This document shows positions 1 through 11,039 of a stretch of DNA of 64,000 nt, one piece after another (the first letter of the stretch is position 1; every line of letters starts with the position of its first letter). Location: NCBI GenBank assembly GCA_030374765.1, contig JARGXX010000098.1:434001-498000 (forward strand), given 5' to 3'. A program made the position numbers and the translations under genes. The notes under the pieces were generated by a model, which was given only the letters and a program-made list of their open reading frames with translations, had not been told where the DNA came from and did no database searches. Source of the stretch: Agarophyton chilense (lineage: Eukaryota > Rhodophyta > Florideophyceae > Gracilariales > Gracilariaceae).

Positions 1-10
1 CGTGCGGTGC

Positions 11-62
11 TGCGTGGAGTGCGTGGAGTGCGTGGAGTGCGTGGAGTGCGTGGAGTGCGTGG
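11..62. repeat. 9-bp tandem repeat
   Basis: Five perfect head-to-tail copies of TGCGTGGAG and a partial sixth. It is a short minisatellite at the window edge and may continue upstream of base 1. No coding role is apparent. Confidence 0.9.
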
Positions 63-1917
63 CTACGTGGAGAAATATGTTACAGCAGGAGATTGGGTGG
101 TTGAAGAAGGTTGCAAGTTTTGATAGCGCAGCAGAGTGTTGCGATATTCAATCAAAGCGCTAAAGCAGAAGAAGCAAGCTTAGGCTTACTCTAGTGCAAT
201 TTGGAGTTTGACAGCGTCAAATGCGTTTGGTTGTATGAAGAAAGTGTGTTGTGGTGTACGGGCCCAAATTTGTTGCATGTCAGCATGTGCTCGAACGATA
301 GCAACGGTTCCAAAGCTGCAAACGCGAGTAGCGCCCACAACTCGAAAAAGAGCCGCGTGCGCGGGCGCGTGCGTGTGAGACAGTTGCTTGGCGTTGCGTT
401 TAATGGAAGCGTTTTTATGTTGGCGTCAGGATGCAGCCGAGATGGCTGCTCTTCTTAATGGCGCCAGCGCCATCTCCGCTGCGCGTGTCTGTCGCCACCA
501 TCGAGACAGACAGGCGCACACTTCGCCCACTCGTCGTGCGTAGATACCAACGTGGAACTGGACGTTTCAAAATCAGAGTTGGCCCGTCGTATAAATAGAA
601 AGTTTTACGCCATGTGCCCCCCCAAACGCCCACTAAACGACTTGTCTGTCATGAAAACGTGCCAAAATCACGCCCAACCGTTCCGCTTATACAGTGCGTC
701 CATCATCTGTCACGCGCATTTGCACCGATGCAGCCGAGTGCACTCCAAAAACCGGTCGAGCGTTCCCATATGTCAACCGTACACATCCTGTCTTCCTTTT
801 TGTTATTTGCCTGCAAAACCCTCATATATCAACCATGAGAGCGCCGTTTGTTTTGAACAACAAAACAGTGTCATTGTCCGCCACTCTCCTGTTTGGCTGT
901 TAATTGGCACAATCTCCACTCTTAGTCCTTCTTCCTAGTCGTGGGACACGCCCTGCCACCAACGCTCATCAACGCATCCACCTTCATAATGGCCCCAACC
1001 TGTAGCGTTTTGAGTCATACACCTTGGCTGCAAAGTTTTCATATCAATTCAGTACACATTCCTCACAGCTCTTAATTTCTTCGTTTTTGTTGTCAACGCT
1101 TTCGCCCACTTTCCGTTTCACTTTCAAACATCAAACATCTCAATACAATCCTTTTCGTAGAAGCGTACGTTGTCATCGAACAAAACGCCTCACAGAATCG
1201 ACGTTTCTCTTGTTCAACACATCCTGCGCTCTTGAATTTTGCCTTTCTGGACTCAACGCTCGCTCTACATTGTATATACGCTGGCTATTTCATTTGTTAA
1301 AAAAACATTTTCGACAGCTTGTCAGTGGTAGCAGTCTCTAGACACTTTTCAGAAATGCGCATGTTTTTTACAAGCTCCGAGGGAGCTACTGCAGTGACTA
1401 TCTCTTTTTTAATCTTGTGCTGTCAAAAAGAACAAATATAGTTTACGAGTGCATTTCAGCCACCAAGCGCGCTGCCACACTTTCTTTTTCCAGTTGGGGT
1501 TTGGACTACCTCAATCAAAACACCCTCTCGACAGGTGCACAGTGATATCCACAGATATGTTTTTTTTCCACGTTGATAACGTTTTCGACATTTTTCCCTT
1601 CAACGGTTATCATTTCGCATCATCGCGGGGTACAAGCTTAGGAAGCACTCCGAACGCACTAAGCCATTAGCTTGCTAATGAAAGCAAGTTGCTTGAGCAT
1701 AGTTCATCTTTTGAAAGTGGAATGCTTACATACCTGTTTACCCTCGCTTGATATCACGTAGTGTACTCGACACACCAAGCATTTTCTGTATTTTTACAGT
1801 AAGGTATTTCGAACGCTTCGTGCTCTCTCGATACCTTTGAACCAAATATCGCAGCGTCGTGGGTTTTCACTTTTCTTTCGTGCTGGTCATTTAGAAACCG
1901 TTTTTGACCACCTGTGG
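63..1917. other. intergenic, no gene recognised
   Basis: Only short open frames without family resemblance or codon bias are present on either strand. The T-rich stretch from about 1,020 to 1,900 lies downstream of the minus-strand zinc-finger gene and probably includes its 3' untranslated region. Confidence 0.5.
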
Positions 1918-3054
1918 CTACGACGATGATTCTGAGTCTTCACAGTTGTTAGCTGCCGCCACCAGAGCCATAACTTTTGATGTTTTCACAGCATGCAACT
2001 TTTCCAAGTGTTGCACAATCCACGCTCTATCGTTCCCACCTCGGTCACACAAACTGCAAAGATAGACAAAGCACTTGTGAACCGATCGCGAGTGGTTCTC
2101 CAGGTGCTCCTTCCGAGTGAATTTCGAAGAGCATCGGGCACACTTGTGCATCTTTGCTTTGAAGTGCACAGAATTCAGATGCCTCATCAAGTGATGCTTT
2201 TGCCCAAAAGAACTTCTACATTTGTCACACTTGAACGGACGGAGACGCTCGTGAACAGTCAAAACATGCTTCTCAAGATCAAACTTGCGACTGAACTGAT
2301 GTAAACATACTGAGCATTTGTGCGGCCGAGGATGGTACTCATCAACATGTTCTTTCCGATCTTCTCTGGTTGCGAAACCGTCCCCACAGTAGCGGCAGGG
2401 AAAAGGATGGGCGAGCGTCGCGCGTAACCGGTACACAGGGTTTCCGTTGGACTTCATAAACCTTTTGGAGGATGGCGAGAGGGCTAATGGCAACGTAGAG
2501 TCTCTTTCGGAGGAGACTATGCTCGTATTACCGAGTGCCGACCGTTCGTCATACTTTGAAAGAGCACCCACTCTCATGCCGAGATGTTGGTGACTCTCGT
2601 TCTGGTGTTCAGTGATAGATGATTGTGTGATTGGCGACGGAGTTGATCTGGAAGGAATATCGGCATTCCGTTTGTCTTTAGTCCAGGTTATTTTGTCGAC
2701 CGGCTCACGTCTGCAATTCGTAGACTGAGAATAATCAGCAAGGGCGTGATCAGTCTTCCTCTCAAAGGCAGTAGATTGTTCCGATCTGACCTGATATGCT
2801 TGCAAGGAATCGACGTCGTCCGGCAGAGCTTCAAACGGAACAGATGTCTGCAGCGGAGGTAGTGTGGTGGATGCTGACAGAAGATGTTGGCATGAGCTCA
2901 GTACCTGCCCCATGGAAGGAAGCGGGCGATCAATCGTGGTTGTGACAGCTCGAGGGCGACGGCGCGTATTGTAACGAAACATCACGATATCTTTATCTGG
3001 ATGGAGAGAGGTGCACTGTTCGGTTACTTGTAGCTCCAGAAAGACTTGTAGCAT
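1918..3054 (-). CDS. C2H2 zinc-finger protein, five fingers (paralogue of the gene at 9.4 kb)
   Basis: A 378-residue protein with a C-terminal array of five C2H2 fingers from about residue 215 to 355, all of the form C-x2-C-x12-H-x4-H. Fingers 2-4 carry the helices RKFDLEKH, GQKHHLMRH and TRKEHLENH; the fifth (CSLCDRGGND) lacks the usual aromatic and leucine spacing and may bind metal without reading DNA. The first 210 residues are serine/threonine- and charge-rich, with no recognised domain. Expected role: nuclear sequence-specific DNA binding, probably transcriptional regulation. The ATG at 3054 is the first in frame; later methionines (MFRYN, MGQVL) are alternatives. No intron is needed. 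Fingers 2-4 match the second zinc-finger gene almost residue for residue, so the two arose by duplication. Certain as a zinc-finger protein; target unknown. Confidence 0.85.
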   Translation of the reverse strand: MLQVFLELQVTEQCTSLHPDKDIVMFRYNTRRRPRAVTTTIDRPLPSMGQVLSSCQHLLSASTTLPPLQTSVPFEALPDDVDSLQAYQVRSEQSTAFERKTDHALADYSQSTNCRREPVDKITWTKDKRNADIPSRSTPSPITQSSITEHQNESHQHLGMRVGALSKYDERSALGNTSIVSSERDSTLPLALSPSSKRFMKSNGNPVYRLRATLAHPFPCRYCGDGFATREDRKEHVDEYHPRPHKCSVCLHQFSRKFDLEKHVLTVHERLRPFKCDKCRSSFGQKHHLMRHLNSVHFKAKMHKCARCSSKFTRKEHLENHSRSVHKCFVYLCSLCDRGGNDRAWIVQHLEKLHAVKTSKVMALVAAANNCEDSESSS

Positions 3055-3709
3055 GTACAGTTGGTGCGGGTGAGATTGGCATGCGACTTAAGTATGATGC
3101 TGACTTCATGACTGATGGGACAGAAAACATTCAAAAGGTTTATCGACAAGCCAAGTGGTAATTCCAATACTTGCAGAGTGATCTCAAGAGTTCGGGTTTT
3201 TCTCCCAAAGTTTGGCCTGATGTTTCGTATTTTATGTATGAAGTTCATAGATGTACAATAAAAAGCGTTTTGCATCGGGCCATCGCAATGTGTTCTGGGT
3301 ATTTGTACCTCTTTGGCGGCACGTGTGCAAGAAACGTCTGTGCTTCAATTCCACGAGGAACTGACCTCCTATGTATATTACATGCACAAAAACATCATGC
3401 TGATGATGCGTGAGTAACTTTTCGGTTACTTGTTCGATGAACGACATCCATTCGTTTCAAAGGTTTTGGAGCTTGGAACTCGGAATCTGTGGACGCGTGA
3501 AGATCGGCGTTTTTAAGAAAGTGATATATAGACGGATGTTTGCCTCTCTCATTACTCTGTTTACAGGTGATCTCGCTGTATCAAAAATCGAGGGCTACAC
3601 AACACTGAGCAGATCAGAATTGTGAAAGCTTCTACAAACCGTCGCGGATTTCGTGTGTGCCGCATGATGATAATTTATCGTTTCCGAGGCGGATCTTTGT
3701 TTTAAACCT
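3055..3709. other. upstream region of the zinc-finger gene
   Basis: No supported gene. It should contain the promoter of the minus-strand zinc-finger gene, but no convincing TATA box was seen close to its ATG. Confidence 0.4.
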
Positions 3710-3804
3710 GAGCCGTAACCTACCCATTCAAGACCAAACTCTGAAGTGCCGTATCCTCCTACGAAGATACTTCAACCCTTGAAGTGGTACTTAGGTTACG
3801 GCTC
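3710..3804. repeat. 95-nt inverted-repeat hairpin
   Basis: Outer arms GAGCCGTAACCTA (3710-3722) and TAGGTTACGGCTC (3792-3804) are perfect 13-bp inverted repeats. A second internal pair around GTATC/GATAC and TTCAAG/CTTGAA lies within the loop. The whole could fold as a compound hairpin, like a tiny MITE or a structured RNA. It shares the word ACTTCAACCC with the palindrome 1.1 kb downstream. Confidence 0.65.
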
Positions 3805-4830
3805 CCTTGACGTGGACGACGCCTTGCACTTGTCACGCAATTGATTCTGCCTGACTCTCTCTATTCAGCGAGCGGAGTTTTGGTAGCTCCTTTGAGGCCA
3901 ACTGCCTGTGTGGTGTGACTCATACGCACAATGACGACATTCCTGCTTCAATGCGTCAATGAGATCCGTCATGTCTTGCAGCAAGTCGTTGCTTTTCCGT
4001 TGTATGATACTTTTTTACTAGTAGTAGGAAGGGTACTCTTTAAAGTTTAGAGTCCGGGGTTGACAAACAAGGACAATTGAGGAATGGAGAATGTAATTCT
4101 ACGAGTTGCAACGCAAAGCCCACGACTGGCAATTCGACGAACGGGAATGCTTTGTTATTGGTACCCTTCGTAATTTCGGCATGTGGGCGACGAGGATTTA
4201 GGCAGTATCAAATCGTCAAAGATGAATGGGCGCTGCCTACACATGAAAAAAAGGATCACCACTCATCGTTCCAGTTGTGAACACTATTCACTGGACGCAA
4301 GAACAATATTTGCGTCTGTTGGCAGCTTAACCATCAATTTTCAACCGAAGCATTCGCCCAAAGTTCGTATCTTCTGGCCATTGCAAGTTTGCAAAGCAAG
4401 GCACAGTCGTATTGTGCTGCATCCAAACTTTCTATTAATCGTCTGTTTCTTTCCTAGTCACTCGGCTTCCCTGGAGACTGCGAGAGACCTCTTTTTGCAA
4501 TCCTTTCACTTCCCTCTGGGCTCAATCGGACCCCTCATTAAACAAAACTGTACTTTTGCAAAAAAGATTCGCGAATCTAACAAAAGCTGTTTTTGATATG
4601 CTGGTTGCTCTGTCTGCGACCGCCTTGCCTAAAAGCCTTTGACCCAATTTGAGTCTGTAACCAGGAAGTGGCGCAACAATTGAAAGGAAGTAGGATTAAG
4701 CCATCTGTACTTTGAGTGGTTTCGAAATCTCGTGTATTTGAAAGTGTGAATATCAGCTAGTTTCTCACTTGAGACAATGACCGCTTTAGAGATTCATGTT
4801 GGTCTGAAATCGGTATGAAGGACGTGTTTT
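3805..4830. other. intergenic, no gene recognised
   Basis: Short open frames only, none with recognisable motifs. Composition is moderate in GC and unlike the codon-biased genes elsewhere in the window. Confidence 0.4.
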
Positions 4831-4877
4831 CGGGTTGAAATACCTGGGTCGTAATACGACCCAGGTACTTCAACCCG
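4831..4877. repeat. 47-nt near-perfect palindrome
   Basis: Two 23-nt arms around a single central A (4854). The inner 13 bp, TACCTGGGTCGTA against TACGACCCAGGTA, and the outer 9 bp, CGGGTTGAA against TTCAACCCG, are perfect; one A/C mismatch separates them. As RNA it would form a very stable hairpin, as DNA a cruciform. It is not inside any supported gene. Confidence 0.85.
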
Positions 4878-5939
4878 ACCAACACTACTAGGTCTCAAAT
4901 CATTTACTCGCAGTATGAATGAAAAACACACACTTGCATAGTCGAGCGATCGAATTTTGTTTCAAAAGCCAACGGATTTATAAAGGGCACAACATGCTTT
5001 AGAGAAGAATATTTCTTACGTTACCAACGGCATTTGACTGCGAAAATTGATAAATCAATCAAGTGAACCTGAACTTTCAGCATTTCAAAGTTGTTCTAAG
5101 GCTATCACTCTGCCCCTGCTTCAACCAGATCTATGCATTTGGCTCTTTCCGTTCAGTCCAACCCCGAATCGGGGCATGTAGGCGGGATGCAAAAGTTCTG
5201 TGCTCAGCCGCGGGCTATCGCTATTCGACATGATAGAAATGTTCTGCGCTTTTTTCATATTGCATTCGTGATCGATGAAGCTGTGGAGACATGTAGTAGT
5301 CCACACATCCTCAGCACGCTGACGGAAGGTCCAGGGTCATGGACTGCAAGCGGATCGCAGTTCGTTGCATCTTGTTTCTTTCACGTGAACAATGTGGAAG
5401 AAATCGTTTTAGCTGTCTAGTCTGGATGGTGCATGCACACTATTATGCGGAAGTGTTTAATCTTCGAACTTTCTTTCTGCTTTGCTGTGTGAGCCGTGAT
5501 CGCACATACGTGCGTTTCTTTGCATGCGTTTCGTTCAACATTTCTGTTGCTTCTATGGACTGTTCTACCTCGTCGGGCACTACAAATAAACGTCTTTGGC
5601 TCTACGGCCGAAGGCAACTGAAGGAGCAGAAAAAACAACTCCGCTCCAGAGGTATGGCCGCTTTTCTGTGCACTGTTCGCGATTACGCCACCGCTCCTGA
5701 ATATCGCAAGAAGACAATGCTTTTCAGCTTTGTTGAACACTGAAACACACGTGGCTAATGAAACGGCCAGAGATTTTCTAGTATTTAGAACAACGTTGCC
5801 GTATCTATAAGCACTTTACAATAATGATACTGTACCACATTAATTAGACTGTTGATAGCAACGCAGTGTCCGTTGTATTACAACCCGCGGGATCTCCTAA
5901 AAGCTCCCGACGCCCCTTGTAAACTGAAGGAAAAGCAGG

Positions 5940-6278
5940 TGTGAGATTGAATTCGATTGCCTTCCTCCTTACTGCTTCACCGCACCTCAGCTGAACTGCG
6001 CGGCCACTCCGCCGCTGCCCGGCACGTCGGGCGCAGGCATCGACGCGCATTGTCTGGCCCATTAGCTTGCCACCGACTGGTACAACAAGTTGCAAGCGAT
6101 GGACAACCTTCAATCCTGGGAGTACATTCACTCGTGCTTCCGCCCTTTACCGTGGCAGTTTCTGCATGGCCACAGTCTGTATTGCAAGTCGGTGCATGAC
6201 TTCAATCTTGGTACCCCCTACAAGACATCTGTAGTACGCACCGAGAACAACTGCAAAGGAAAGCTTCAGCTGGCGTAA
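5940..6278 (+). pseudogene. unidentified coding-like fragment with one in-frame stop
   Basis: One frame reads about 112 codons to a TAA at 6276-6278, interrupted once by TAG at 6063-6065. The translation after the stop (containing TDWYNKLQAMDNL and FNLGTPYKTSVVRTENN) has the balanced composition of real protein and is preceded by a pyrimidine-rich TAG that could be a 3' splice site. So this is either a decayed gene or the last exon of one. No family is recognised. Flanking sequence gives no transposon signature. Confidence 0.3.
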
Positions 6279-9200
6279 TACAAAATTCGTGACGGGGAAC
6301 TCTGATCTCTGCCGTTAGCGAGGGTGGGGCTACCAGCTGGTATAGTTCTCAACTTTAGGGTAGAACCTTCATTTAGTGCAGATACCATGAGCTTTTTCAA
6401 CTGTTCGAGACTGTTGCGTGATATGCAACTGACTTCTGGTGGGGCCATATTCGTCAGGGTAGCCAGGTTTTGCGCGTCTGTAATGCCTTAGGCCACTGCG
6501 CTGGCAATTTAGAGATCTCGGAGCCGGAAGACCTCTGTGAGTAGTTGTTCCTTCGAGGTAAATGGCCTAGGCCTGGTTCTGATGTGCGATTGGGCACTTT
6601 GCGATATCGCGAGGAGCTTGGCGTTCGATAGATTGGACAGAAAAAAATCTGCGCTCTTTGCACCAAGAATTCCAAACGTGGGCAGCGATGAATTCGAAGG
6701 ATTCGGCAGAGCTTCCTGGATAGGCACAGCACCAGGGGGGGTGGCGCTTGAATGGACTGTATCGCTTCAACGAAGAGAGGCTGCGATAGATCTGGCGACG
6801 CGCAGAAGATTTGTATGCTGGGATGCAGAAGCAGCGCCAGAAAGAGGCGGAGGTGTTGGACTCGTCATTTGTTGAAAGACGACGGTAAAAGTGTGCAGAC
6901 AGGAACAGAAGGGGCTTTGTTAGAGAGACGGTTCCGTTGAAGACCACTACGTAGAAGAAGAGTAAAAGTGTGATCCTGGCGGTCACAGTGTTTAGCATTT
7001 GAAAGCCAACCTGGCTGTCGCAAACCAGTGCTTGAAACGTACATCAAAGAGCTTTGGTGTGGAAGCGCCGTGAAAAGAAAGTGAACATCTCTGGCGTAGT
7101 TTAAGGAATTGTTTGGCGTTAGAACGGAGTCTATGCTGCTGCTGGACTGGAATGGGTATGTTTAGAATCCATGATTTGTCGTGATCGAGATGGTGGCTAA
7201 GTGAAGTTGGCGACTTGCAGCTTCCATTAATGGAGATCAAAAATACTGTAAGGCACTTAAATAGTTCTCCGTTGCGTTTCAAATGCAAGCAAAGTGAGTG
7301 ATAAGCTTGGCATTTGATATCAAGCGCTAGAGCCGCGTGTTTGATAATGCACCCACAACCTTGATATCGCAGATGTTGGGCAAAATTCTCTTTCTCTGTG
7401 TTGGAATGACGGTTGAGCATGCGAAATTTTACAATATCTGGATCAGGAGTGGATATGATTTGAAAGCGTGCTGTTGTTCCGGGAGTTTTTGCGTCAAAAG
7501 TGTTGATATTCGGTCCGTCGAAGGACAGGCAGACGTCTCCAGGGAAGAAATTCTGGTTCTCAATACGGTTTCAAGATTTACAAACCCTCAAATATGCAGC
7601 AAAAGAAATCAGAAACAGAGCAGCGGATGAGAGCTTTCCGTCATTCAGTTTTAACCCATGGAAAGGCAAGACGAATCTCTTTGGGCAGCGAAGCCGACGA
7701 ATACGCGGGCTTTCTGAGCCTGCAGCGAGAAATGCATCTTCGAGGTAGTCCAAAACATGTTTTTTTAAATTTTTAGTAAGGACACCATCAATAGCATCAT
7801 GCAAAGCATATTAGACATTTGCTGCTGTTTCCTCGTACGCTGATTCTGCAGAAACATATCTTGATTACAGACAGAAAGACAATGGTCGAACATGGAGAAC
7901 AATGTTCTATGGAAAACATCTGACTCTATGAAAGCATTTAGAGCTGCTGAGTATGTTGAGAGTTTTTGGGCTTAAAAAATGTCTGGAGGAATTGGAAAGG
8001 AAAGGTTGTGCACTAGGACTAAGAACGGTGCACGACTGAAGGACGACAGAACTTCATGGTGTGAGAATTGTGGTCTGTGGGAAGGCATTTGGTCACAGTC
8101 TCAAAAAACCATACATGTAAAATGAATGATCCATTGAAAAGGTGTTAAGCATAGATTGGGCAGACTGTGAAAGTTCTCTCGGAAAGGATGTCGCCATGGG
8201 GTAGTTGATCCTGTTTTGTTTTTGATCGAGGGGCGAAAACCTAGACTGCGATCATAGCCCGCGCGACATTGTAACGAATCTCGACTTGTCCCTTTTTAGA
8301 GTTTTACAATGGATTGCCCTTTTGATGGGGAGGGTCTTGCGCCCAATCGCTTCTAAATATCGCGAATAAAACTCCACTTTTGCGGTTGCTCGAAAACTAT
8401 TGTTTGTACTAACCACTGTAATAAAATTTTTGCTTCCTGTTGCGACGCGCTTGGACAACAAGATGCATGAAAAAAGACACGAGTAGCATATCGAATGTAC
8501 TCCACTCTTCATTTCCCATCAGCATCATCAACATGTTGATTGCAAAAATCAACTGAAATGCAGGGCAGGTACGAAGGGTATTAAAGATTAAATTGTGTCT
8601 TGTAAGCTTTACAGGTTGCATAGCACCATGCGATTTCTCAAGCACCTGTTTACAGTGAAAACCCCCGATCTACGAAGGATCGATACGAAGGGCAGCGGTT
8701 GCCGTCGTCCTCTCTTCGCAACGGCAACGGCAACGTCAACGTGAAAGCACACAAAATATTTTGAGATATGAACTACTCTGGACCCGTAGGAATCGGAGCC
8801 AAACTGGGGCCTCGAGCAGCAGACGAAGATGCAGATGTAGCATCAAGCTCCGCAGAAGACCAATGCGTCGGCCAGCCATGCGTGATACAAGATGGAACAC
8901 GGAGCAGCACACCGTGGCCACCGGCGAAGATAGAGCCAAAAAAGTTGGGGCACCTGAACAAGGTGTATGGAAGGTTGTTGGATACGGCGTGGAATGTTGT
9001 CATGACCCGTCACGCGATCTGACAATAGTTGGCTGGTGGATTTATTGGATGCTCGTCTCGGGCAGGTGGCGCTCTCTGCTGCTGTGCTGTCGCGTTTTGC
9101 TGGAGAAGGCGTCCAAGCTTTCGATGAGCCCAAGACGTGGTTGGTTTCTGTGAATAGTGAAGGAATGTTTTCAAAAACATGAGGCAGTGTGAGACGGAGG

Positions 9201-9394
9201 GAGTTGCGATGAAGGTTGAGCTCTGTGCGATTTGTTTAAAACAGGTGTTGGAGCGCAGAAAGGGAGCAAGAGAACAAAGGCCCAAAGGCCAACGTGTATG
9301 TGTAACGAATGCACTCGGCATTTATTCAACTATCTATACGCAGACAAGTAATGGAGAGTGAAGGAAGTGGTGGAATGAACGAAAAAAAAAAGGG
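6279..9394. other. intergenic, no gene recognised
   Basis: About 3 kb in which overlapping open frames of 60-140 codons occur on both strands, but none shows a recognisable domain or a consistent codon preference. The frames near 6,540-7,000 and 8,760-9,150 are the longest and could hide exons. The last few hundred bases are the 3' flank of the second zinc-finger gene. Confidence 0.4.
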
Positions 9395-10057
9395 TCAAAA
9401 AGTGTGAACTGTCTTGAAATGGTTCAAGAGGTGTTCCTTTCTTGTAAAGTTGGAGGAACAATGGTGGCAGCGGAAGGACTTGTGCTTGAAGTGTACGGCG
9501 TTAACGTGTCTGGCGAGATGGTGCTTCTGGCCAAAGGCACTCGGACACTTGTTGCATGTGTACGGGCGTATCTTCTGGTGAACTGTGAGTATGTGTTTTT
9601 CCAGGTCAAAGCGGCGGGTGAACCTGCTTTGACAAGTTGAGCAGCGGTACGGCTTCTCGTGGGAGCGGGATATGTGCGCTTTCCGTTGCGAGCGACTGAC
9701 GAACTTTGATGGACAAAACGGGCAATGATACAGCGAGACACCCGTGGCGATGGGGGCGTGCAGCTGCGGCGAGCCACGGTGCGAAGCAGATGCGCTGTTG
9801 GCGGCTGATGGTTTGGTGCGGGGCCATGTCTCCACGGGTTGGGTGCGTCGGGGCGTGGAAGAAAGTGAAAGCGACGGGGCGGCAGGGGACGCGCACGAGC
9901 ACCCATGGCGAATGGCCGGCGTACCGTGTGGCAGGGCAGTGAGCGGCGGCAATCGCAGCGGGGCCAGTGGCGACGACGAGCGTTGCGACAGCGAAAGCAA
10001 GGTGTGCACGGAAGGCAGCGGGGCACACGGAACGCGACTCATGCTGACCTGATACAT
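9395..10057 (-). CDS. C2H2 zinc-finger protein, four fingers
   Basis: A 220-residue protein ending in four C-x2-C-x12-H-x4-H fingers that run almost to the stop codon. The helices of fingers 2-4 (RRFDLEKH, GQKHHLARH, TRKEHLLNH) are nearly identical to those of the gene at 1.9 kb, so both proteins probably read the same DNA site. The N-terminal half is rich in Pro, Ser and Ala. The ATG at 10057 was preferred because a TATA-like box lies 47-54 bp upstream of it; an in-frame upstream ATG at 10222 would place that box inside the coding region. Codons are strongly GC-ending, unlike the older-looking paralogue. No intron is needed. Likely a nuclear transcription regulator. Confidence 0.85.
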   Translation of the reverse strand: MYQVSMSRVPCAPLPSVHTLLSLSQRSSSPLAPLRLPPLTALPHGTPAIRHGCSCASPAAPSLSLSSTPRRTQPVETWPRTKPSAANSASASHRGSPQLHAPIATGVSLYHCPFCPSKFVSRSQRKAHISRSHEKPYRCSTCQSRFTRRFDLEKHILTVHQKIRPYTCNKCPSAFGQKHHLARHVNAVHFKHKSFRCHHCSSNFTRKEHLLNHFKTVHTF

Positions 10058-10102
10058 CGACGCGCTCCCGCACACGCCTCGCCGCCCGCCGCCCCGCGGC
10101 CG

Positions 10103-10110
10103 CTTTATAA
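10103..10110 (-). promoter_or_regulatory. TATA box of the zinc-finger gene
   Basis: TTATAAAG on the minus strand in otherwise extremely GC-rich sequence. Its position puts transcription start near 10,075, just before the ATG at 10057. Confidence 0.55.
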
Positions 10111-11039
10111 GCGCGCGCGCCGCGAGCGCCGACGTCGCGCGCGCGGAGGGGGAGGGGCGAGGGGGGGGCGGGGGGCCGAGGTGCTGCGTGATGGCGCGCA
10201 CAGCGAGCGCGGCGGAGAGCACGGCTGCGAGCGAGTGACGGAGGCAAAAAGGCGCGCGCGAGAGGTGAGGTTTGCACTTGTGTGACGGCGGCGACGCAGC
10301 GTGTGAATGAAAAGTTTTGGTTTTGCTTCACTCCGTTGATTCGGGCACAACTGGGGCACGCGACGCACGGGCGCGGCCCACACCACACGCTTCGCAGCGA
10401 GCGCGCGCGCTCGCGGCGCAGCTGTTTGGCGCGCGCGACGCGACGTGTGTTTGTGACGGCGGCGGCGCAAATTCGCGACAACACGCCGAAGCTCTCAAAC
10501 ACGCAACGAAAGAAGAAAAAGCACGGGGGGGGTGTGTTTAGAAGAGTGCCGTTTGACGGTGCCACGCGCGCACCTTTTGGTGGGCAAAAGTGTCACGCAC
10601 GTCGCGTCGCGGCTGCTGCTGCGATCGGAACATTCGATCTGCGAGGCGGTCCGCCACGCCACACGCGGCCGGACCAAAAGTTGCGTGCGCCGCGCGTGCG
10701 TTTTCCTTCTTTCGCTGTCTGCGACACGTATCACAACTGTATCACGCTGCAATACCACAAGCGCTCATTGTAACAACTCGGATATTCTTACCATATCCAA
10801 ACGCCTCCGGCACACGCTGAATGCAGCAAAACACCCACCCACACTACACTTTTCCTCTCGGACGTGTTTGGCTGCTGGTACCCTTGGCAACATGTTTCTC
10901 GATGGCGAGCCGAGTACCTTTCATCAGAACGGTACAGTCTAAGCCCGTTGATTGACTCGAACAACGAACAGGACATGTGGTCGTTTGTTGTCCGGTGAAC
11001 GGTTGCAATCGATTTGGATTACAACCTCGCCCGTCCGCC
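10111..11039. other. GC-rich intergenic region between divergent genes
   Basis: Very GC-rich, CpG-dense sequence with G runs (10,148-10,180) between the minus-strand zinc-finger gene and the plus-strand gene at 11,040. Long open frames exist on both strands, but they are arginine/alanine-rich artefacts of composition. It probably holds both promoters. Confidence 0.5.

Noticed and set aside
9606..10565. 319-codon minus-strand frame overlapping the second zinc-finger gene
   Set aside because: Arginine/alanine-rich product of GC-rich DNA; the overlapping frame contains four intact zinc fingers, so this one is a shadow.
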